From Verrucomicrobiota bacterium (GTDB lineage: Bacteria; Verrucomicrobiota; Verrucomicrobiia; Verrucomicrobiales; Akkermansiaceae), in NCBI GenBank assembly GCA_009885905.1, contig VFJU01000084.1, positions 1 through 12,197 of the forward strand: 12,197 bases of DNA, given 5' to 3'. The notes beneath the pieces were generated by a model. That model did no database searches. It saw nothing but the letters and a program-made list of their open reading frames with translations, and was not told the DNA's origin. Shown in pieces: positions 7,746-12,197 of the stretch. The position numbers and the translations under genes are program-made. The first letter of the stretch is position 1. The number at the start of each line of letters is the position of its first letter.

Positions 7746-8665
7746 TGTAGCAGTGATTTTAAATTATTGGAAAACTGACCGATGAGTGGTGCTTCGGGTG
7801 CCAGCACTTTTAGATGATGTGCCGTTTCGATAAAATGTATCTCTTGAAAGCGTCCGATCCATTCACCGTCCACTTGGACTGGAACCACGTGGTCCGCTCT
7901 TACGGTAAATTCTGATGTTTGAAGATAGGTGGTAGTGACCCCTTGGCTTATGCCGCCACAGATGATCCCACGCAGTGAATCTAACACGAGCCTGAAGCCT
8001 GCTTCCTTGTATATAATCACGTCTAACTTCGAGTCGCGATTGTTCGCCTTAGGAAATATTTTGAATGGGCCACCATAGAGCGCGCCATTTCCAGCGAGTA
8101 CCGCCACCCCTTTCTCGCGCCGCCCATCCGCACAGATCACCTCGAGTTTCGGTGATTTTGACCCGAGTACCTTGACCGCTGCGAGTAAGTACGCGAGGGG
8201 ACCAAACCGTCTTTTGAGTTCCCATGAGGTTTCTTCGATGACCAATGCATCAAATCCCACTCCAGCCATTTGGACAAATGGCGCTCCATTAGCACCAAAC
8301 AAGTCTACCGTCTGCACGAAGCCGCGCTCTATCACCAACAAGGCTTGTTCGAGCGAGTCGCAGGGGATGCCGATTTCTCGGGCGAAAACATTCATGGTTC
8401 CAGCAGGCAGCACGCCAAGGATAGTGTTAGACTTTACCAGTCCGCTAACAACTTCGTTAAGCGTGCCATCGCCACCCGCTGCAATCACTACGGATTCACC
8501 TTGCTCAGCAAATCGCGCCGCCAGTTCACGTGCTTCACCCGCATATTTGGTGGTGTGCAAATCTAGGCACTCCGCGTGGCGTTGGATAAACTGCAACACC
8601 CGCCCGTTTTTCTGGCTGCGGGCGTTGGGATTGAAAATGACCGGGTACCGGTGCGACCTATCCAT
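7700..8665 (-). CDS. Diacylglycerol/lipid kinase family protein (YegS/DgkB/BmrU type)
   Basis: The 321-residue protein has the diacylglycerol-kinase catalytic fold. VIFNPNAR at 9-16 is the usual opening motif, AAGGDGTLNEV at 62-72 is the nucleotide-binding glycine loop, and GVLPAGTMNVFA at 84-95 is the family's GT.N.FA block. MAGVGFDA, the later GNGALYGG, then DSKLDVII and VDGEW follow in the order seen in YegS and DgkB. Such proteins phosphorylate a lipid hydroxyl such as diacylglycerol or a sphingoid-type lipid using ATP, at the inner face of the membrane; the substrate here cannot be read from sequence. Length is close to the family norm (about 300). No membrane helix is evident. The start at 8665 places VIFNPNAR near the N-terminus as expected. 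Its end overlaps the sanA-like gene; 106 bases separate it from the oxidase gene upstream. Confidence 0.9.
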   Translation of the reverse strand: MDRSHRYPVIFNPNARSQKNGRVLQFIQRHAECLDLHTTKYAGEARELAARFAEQGESVVIAAGGDGTLNEVVSGLVKSNTILGVLPAGTMNVFAREIGIPCDSLEQALLVIERGFVQTVDLFGANGAPFVQMAGVGFDALVIEETSWELKRRFGPLAYLLAAVKVLGSKSPKLEVICADGRREKGVAVLAGNGALYGGPFKIFPKANNRDSKLDVIIYKEAGFRLVLDSLRGIICGGISQGVTTTYLQTSEFTVRADHVVPVQVDGEWIGRFQEIHFIETAHHLKVLAPEAPLIGQFSNNLKSLLQWPRRPLQPSTSQTS

Positions 8666-8771
8666 GCTTGATTCTTCACTAATGTGTACGGAATCTGCAA
8701 CCGGTTTTCGCTGGAATTGATTTTGCTGGCGCCGGCTCGTTGATCTGCAACGAAGAGTTCGGACACGTGAC
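8666..8771 (-). other. Gap between oxidase and lipid-kinase genes, with a small hairpin
   Basis: This gap contains a short perfect inverted repeat, TCGTTG at 8737-8742 and CAACGA at 8748-8753, with a five-base loop. It is not followed by a T tract on the minus strand, so I do not call it a terminator. No promoter hexamers stand out. It may only attenuate or stabilise a shared transcript. Confidence 0.2.
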
Positions 8772-10151
8772 TCAGCCTAAAAACTTCCCCGGATTGAGGA
8801 TGTGGTTTGGGTCGAGAGCGGTTTTAAGTGCTTGGTGTGTGGTAAATGATACCTCGCCGATGGCTTGGCGGAGCCATGGTGTTTTGGCGAGACCGACACC
8901 GTGTTCGCCGGTGATGGCCCCTTGATTTGCTAGAATCCAGGTGAATAACTCGTCGAGCGCAGCGTCTGCGTGGGCGCGTACTACTGGATCTTGGTAATTT
9001 TTTACCATCAAGTTCGTGTGAATATTTCCATCGCCAGCATGGCCGAAGCAGGCGATGGGGATACCAGTTTTTTTCTCTAACTGACGAGCAAAGGTTACCA
9101 GTTCGACCAGCTTGGATCGCGGGACTACGATGTCTTCGTTGAGCTTGGTGAGCCCTGTGTCACGCAGCGAGAATGAAAATTCACGGCGGAGTGCCCAGAT
9201 ACGTTCACAGGATGTTTCATCATGGGCCCGCTCAATAAACGTCGCACCAAGTGTGGTCAGTAGTTGTTCGAGTTCATTGAGTTCGGCGGAGGTGGCCGCT
9301 GGACGCCCATCGATCTCTACGATGAGATGGGCATTACCGGGAGGAAAAACATCGGCACCAAGTTTCTTGCGCGCCGCATCGAGGGTGAACGTGTCAGTGA
9401 TCTCGAGCGCCGAGGGCAGGTGTCCCGCATTGAGAATTTCTTGAACCGCGGCGGCAGCGAGTGTGAACTCTGGAAAGATCGCTGCCAACATCGCACGGCT
9501 GGCTGGTCTTGGGATGAGGCGGAGCGTGGCCTCAGTCACAACGCCTAACATGCCTTCGGAGCCCGTGAAAATTCCAATGAGATCGAAACCCGTTTTATTT
9601 TTGTGCAGTCGCCCACCCGTACGGAGAATTTCACCGTTGGCGAGGACAACTTCTAACCCTAACACATAGTGGCGTGTGACACCGTACTTGAGACAGCGTG
9701 GCCCTCCGGCGTTGGTTGCGATGTTCCCGCCAATCGAGCAATCCTTACGTGAAGCGGGGTCCGGTGGGTAATCCCATCCAACGGTGTGGGCAGCGTCTTG
9801 CAAGTCCTTGGTGATGACGCCTGGTTGGACGATTGCGACACCGTCTTCTGGATGCATTCCAAGAATGCGGTTCATCCGTGCAGTTGAGAGAACAATTCCG
9901 CCTTGGACGGGTACGCAGCCACCAACGTAACCGTAGCCCGCGCCTCGTGTGGTGACAGGAATTTTGTTTTGATTCGAAAACTTTAACACCGCTGAGACAT
10001 CCGCGGTGGATCCTGCGAAGACGACGATATCTGGCAAGTGGGTGGCAGACCATTTATCACCTGAATTTTCAGTTAGAATCTCTTCGCGCGTGGTGACCTT
10101 GTCCGCACCAATGAGCGAAATAAGACAACTTGCTAGAGATTCAGAGTTCAT
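8772..10151 (-). CDS. GlcD-type FAD-binding oxidase (glycolate/D-lactate dehydrogenase family)
   Basis: The 459-residue protein has the FAD_binding_4 domain followed by the FAD-oxidase C domain. PVTTRGAGYGYVGG (about 65-78) and CSIGGNIATNAGG (about 130-145) hold the FAD pyrophosphate. FTGSEGMLGVVTEATL follows. The C-terminal part has GHAGDGNIH (His371) and GEHGVGLAK (His417), the catalytic and substrate-site histidine motifs of the D-2-hydroxyacid dehydrogenases, and ends in LDPNHILNPGK. Length fits GlcD or a bacterial D-lactate dehydrogenase. It probably oxidises glycolate, D-lactate or another D-2-hydroxyacid and passes electrons to a carrier at the membrane. The usual partners GlcE and GlcF are not beside it, so a single-subunit enzyme, or partners encoded elsewhere, is possible. 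It starts 32 bases after the phosphorylase stop and is probably co-transcribed with it. No Shine-Dalgarno site. Confidence 0.92.
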   Translation of the reverse strand: MNSESLASCLISLIGADKVTTREEILTENSGDKWSATHLPDIVVFAGSTADVSAVLKFSNQNKIPVTTRGAGYGYVGGCVPVQGGIVLSTARMNRILGMHPEDGVAIVQPGVITKDLQDAAHTVGWDYPPDPASRKDCSIGGNIATNAGGPRCLKYGVTRHYVLGLEVVLANGEILRTGGRLHKNKTGFDLIGIFTGSEGMLGVVTEATLRLIPRPASRAMLAAIFPEFTLAAAAVQEILNAGHLPSALEITDTFTLDAARKKLGADVFPPGNAHLIVEIDGRPAATSAELNELEQLLTTLGATFIERAHDETSCERIWALRREFSFSLRDTGLTKLNEDIVVPRSKLVELVTFARQLEKKTGIPIACFGHAGDGNIHTNLMVKNYQDPVVRAHADAALDELFTWILANQGAITGEHGVGLAKTPWLRQAIGEVSFTTHQALKTALDPNHILNPGKFLG

Positions 10152-10183
10152 GAAAAATAGTTCGAGACATTACGAATCAATCA

Positions 10184-11845
10184 TCAGACGTAAATATTTT
10201 TGTAATACTCGTCAGCCATTCTGTTGGCATCGAAGTACGGTACGACGTCGTTCATCGAGTTGAGCACAAGACGGTTCCACTCGGTGGGTTTGTCGTAATA
10301 GAGGGGAAGAACTTTTTCATTCATTGCGGTATAAAACCCTAGCAGGTCGTGGCGATCGCGGTCTTCGGGACTAAGTGACGGATCGGCGGGTGGAATGATA
10401 AAGGAATTTTTTCCATCTTCGGCGAACTCGCATACCCAGCCATCGTAGGTTGAGAGGTTGACCGAGCCGTTCATGGCTGCAGTCATGCCAGATGTACCCG
10501 AAGCTTCGCGAGTGACGACGGGATTGTTGAGCCAAACATCTGAGCCATTTTTAAGAAACCTAGAGAGTTCCAGTTCGTAACCGACGAGGACGGTGGCATT
10601 CGGGTAGTCTTTTGTGAGCCGTATCAGATAATTGAATGTATCGATGGCGGTATAGTCAAACGGGTATGGCTTGCCGGCCCAAATGATTTGGATGGGATAT
10701 TTGTTGTTTAGGAGTAGTTCGCGGAATAATCTAACATCACGAGCAATCAGTTCTGGGCGTTTGTAGCCAGCGAAGCGCCGTGCCCAGACGAGAGTGAGAA
10801 CGTTAGACTTGAAGAGCTTGCCGGTTTGGTCGGCGACGACGCGAAAAAGCCGCTCTTTGAGTTCGCGTTTGCGGTGTTGGAGTTCATCGATGTCGTCGCG
10901 GGTGCGTGCGTGTTCAAGACCGTGATCCACCCAGTATTTTTTATTTTGGGCGTTAGTGACGTGGGTGATTTTGCAGAGACTGGGACAGTCTTTCCACATC
11001 TGGCGTGAAACCTCGCCATGCAGTTTTGAAACGCCGTTAGCGACGCGTGCGAGACGGAGAGCGGCAAGTGAGTGATTGAACTCTGGACCATAGATGCCAG
11101 TGATTTCACGGACCTCTTGTTCCGGTATGCCACCGAAAAATGAGAACTCGTGAAGGAGCTCGAAGCCGTGTTTTTCATTTCCAGCTTCCTCGGGTGTGTG
11201 TGTCGTGAAGACCAAACGTTTTTTGACTTCCTCGACGCTACGATGTTTCTCGTAGAGATGAAAAGCTGCAGACAATCCGTGGGCTTCATTAAGATGCCAG
11301 ACTTCAGGGTCCACGCCGAGCTCGTCTAACAATCGGGCGCCACCAGCACCGAGGATGATGTATTGCGCGACGCGGCGAAGGTGATCGTGATCGTAAAGAC
11401 GGTGAGTGATCGCGCGGGAAAGACTATCATTTTCCTCGATGTCCGTGCTGAGAAAGAACATCGGCACTGTTCCAAAAATATCACCCGGTAGGAACATCGC
11501 TTTGACCCAAACCGGGTGACCGTGAACGGGAACAGTGAATCGGATACCAGTGTCTTGGAGGAAGGCGTATTCTTTTTTACGGAATTGGACTGCCAGTTCG
11601 CGATCCTCGCCGCGGGCTTGATTGTAATATCCGTAGGTCCATAAGATACCGATGCCGCAGAGATTTTGGCGAAGGTCGGCCGCGGACCGCATGTGGGAGC
11701 CGGCAAGAAATCCCAGTCCGCCCGAGTAAATCTTAAAACTCTGGTCGATCGCGAACTCACAGGAAAAGTAAGCGACGCTTTTTGCGTATTCCTCAGCGAT
11801 GGGGTAGGGGTGAGCGAAAGGTTTAGGAAGGAAAGAAGATGCCAT
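10184..11845 (-). CDS. Short GT35 alpha-glucan phosphorylase-like protein lacking the PLP lysine
   Basis: The 553-residue protein belongs to the TIGR02094-like glycogen/alpha-glucan phosphorylases (GT35), short form without an N-terminal DUF3417 domain. Family blocks are in order: YSGGLGFLAGSH (40-51), HLNEAHG (Asn186, Glu187, His189), TTHTP (His216), RRFAGYKR (356-363, phosphate-site Lys362), IIWAGKPYP, ELSRFLKNGSDVWLNNP and EASGTSGMT (447-455), then MNGSVNLSTYDGW. In active GT35 enzymes the last residue of EASGT..MK is the Lys that binds pyridoxal phosphate; here it is Thr455. The TNGV segment is also altered, to Thr297-Asn-Ala-Gln-Asn. From memory, short Bacteroidota-type phosphorylases look similar, so this may be a real subfamily rather than a decayed gene, since the frame is intact. 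It may bind glucan, or act by another mechanism. It is first in the minus-strand cluster, 32 bases before the oxidase gene. Confidence 0.88.
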   Translation of the reverse strand: MASSFLPKPFAHPYPIAEEYAKSVAYFSCEFAIDQSFKIYSGGLGFLAGSHMRSAADLRQNLCGIGILWTYGYYNQARGEDRELAVQFRKKEYAFLQDTGIRFTVPVHGHPVWVKAMFLPGDIFGTVPMFFLSTDIEENDSLSRAITHRLYDHDHLRRVAQYIILGAGGARLLDELGVDPEVWHLNEAHGLSAAFHLYEKHRSVEEVKKRLVFTTHTPEEAGNEKHGFELLHEFSFFGGIPEQEVREITGIYGPEFNHSLAALRLARVANGVSKLHGEVSRQMWKDCPSLCKITHVTNAQNKKYWVDHGLEHARTRDDIDELQHRKRELKERLFRVVADQTGKLFKSNVLTLVWARRFAGYKRPELIARDVRLFRELLLNNKYPIQIIWAGKPYPFDYTAIDTFNYLIRLTKDYPNATVLVGYELELSRFLKNGSDVWLNNPVVTREASGTSGMTAAMNGSVNLSTYDGWVCEFAEDGKNSFIIPPADPSLSPEDRDRHDLLGFYTAMNEKVLPLYYDKPTEWNRLVLNSMNDVVPYFDANRMADEYYKNIYV

Positions 11846-12197
11846 GATGAATGAGTGGTGCGCAAGCGAGGCGGGAATGGTGATTCATTTGAGGGTCAGG
11901 AGACGACGGTTGGTTTGAATCTATTTACCTCGGGAGTTGAGGATCGACCTCATGAAGGGTAATTCGCCAATTTGCGGTGTGGGTGGAGTGGATGAAAGGG
12001 AAAGTGGAGCGACTGCCCAAAACAGATTTGAATCAGCGAGGCACAATGATGCTTTTTCTTAGTCCAAGATGCAATCATTTCAAGGGGATGGCTCGGCGAA
12101 TGAGCATAAATGAACTGGTTTTCTTGATTCTCATGGCCATTTAAAGACGGTATTGTGAACGCTTTCAGCTCGGGGTGATACCAATCGATTTGGGACA
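11846..12197. other. 352-base region upstream of the phosphorylase, no convincing gene
   Basis: It should hold the promoter of the minus-strand cluster, but no strong hexamer pair is visible. The best is TTGAAA with a 16-base spacer and TAAGAA on the minus strand near 12080-12053, matching only three of six -10 bases. One minus-strand frame is open from the right edge to TGA at 11952-11950, 81 codons, rich in His and Pro and unlike any family I know. It could be the tail of an upstream gene or chance. Plus-strand frames, such as 12046-12144, are short and unsupported. Confidence 0.4.

Noticed and set aside
8172..8720. 182-codon plus-strand open frame opposite the lipid-kinase gene
   Set aside because: Antisense shadow of a gene with clear family motifs; its translation has no recognisable domain.
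8737..8753. Possible terminator hairpin
   Set aside because: Stem of six pairs only, with no T tract following on either strand.
9652..9663. TCTAACCCTAAC, resembling a telomere-type repeat
   Set aside because: Only two units, inside the oxidase coding sequence; explained by chance and by the frequent TCTAAC word.
10747..11289. 180-codon and 179-codon (11326-11865) minus-strand frames inside the phosphorylase gene
   Set aside because: They lie in another frame of the same strand within a well-supported GT35 gene; composition is Ser/Arg/Thr rich, as for shifted frames.
12046..12144. 32-codon plus-strand frame near the right end
   Set aside because: Short, no ribosome site, no recognisable sequence.

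Overview
The window reads as one stretch of bacterial chromosome with about ten protein genes, close spacing and few intergenic gaps. No RNA gene, insertion sequence, CRISPR array or prophage gene is visible. The organism is probably from the Verrucomicrobiota or wider PVC group. This is an inference from gene content (a secreted kexin-like protease with P domain, a SanA/lipid-kinase/GlcD-type/short phosphorylase cluster), mid-range GC and start sites that almost all lack a Shine-Dalgarno sequence; a Bacteroidota-like lineage is not excluded.

Layout, left to right. (1) 1-1978, minus strand: a large secreted S8 serine protease of the kexin/furin type, with its C-terminal P domain cut by the left edge. 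(2) 1979-2125: short divergent intergenic region. (3) 2126-4370, plus strand: three membrane-protein genes joined by 4-nt stop/start overlaps (ATGA, then TTGA). They are a YcgR/DUF318-type permease with a His-rich loop, a YcgQ/TIGR03943-type partner that also has a His/Asp-rich stretch, and a four-helix membrane protein I do not recognise. Together they look like a transition-metal (probably zinc) transport unit. (4) 4385-6969, plus strand: recR (recombination mediator), then a Uup-type ABC-F ATPase. (5) 7044-11845, minus strand, converging on the ABC-F gene. In transcription order: a short GT35-type alpha-glucan phosphorylase, a GlcD-type FAD oxidase, a YegS/DgkB-type lipid kinase and a SanA-like membrane protein. 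(6) 11846-12197: 352 bases upstream of the phosphorylase with no convincing gene.

The strongest oddities are these. The phosphorylase-family protein has Thr where the PLP-binding Lys of GT35 enzymes should be. The metal-transport-like operon has an unrecognised third membrane protein coupled through a TTG start. The hexamer TCTAAC/GTTAGA occurs 21 times in 12.2 kb, in several coding registers and on both strands. I see no clear sign of a wholly new multi-gene system.
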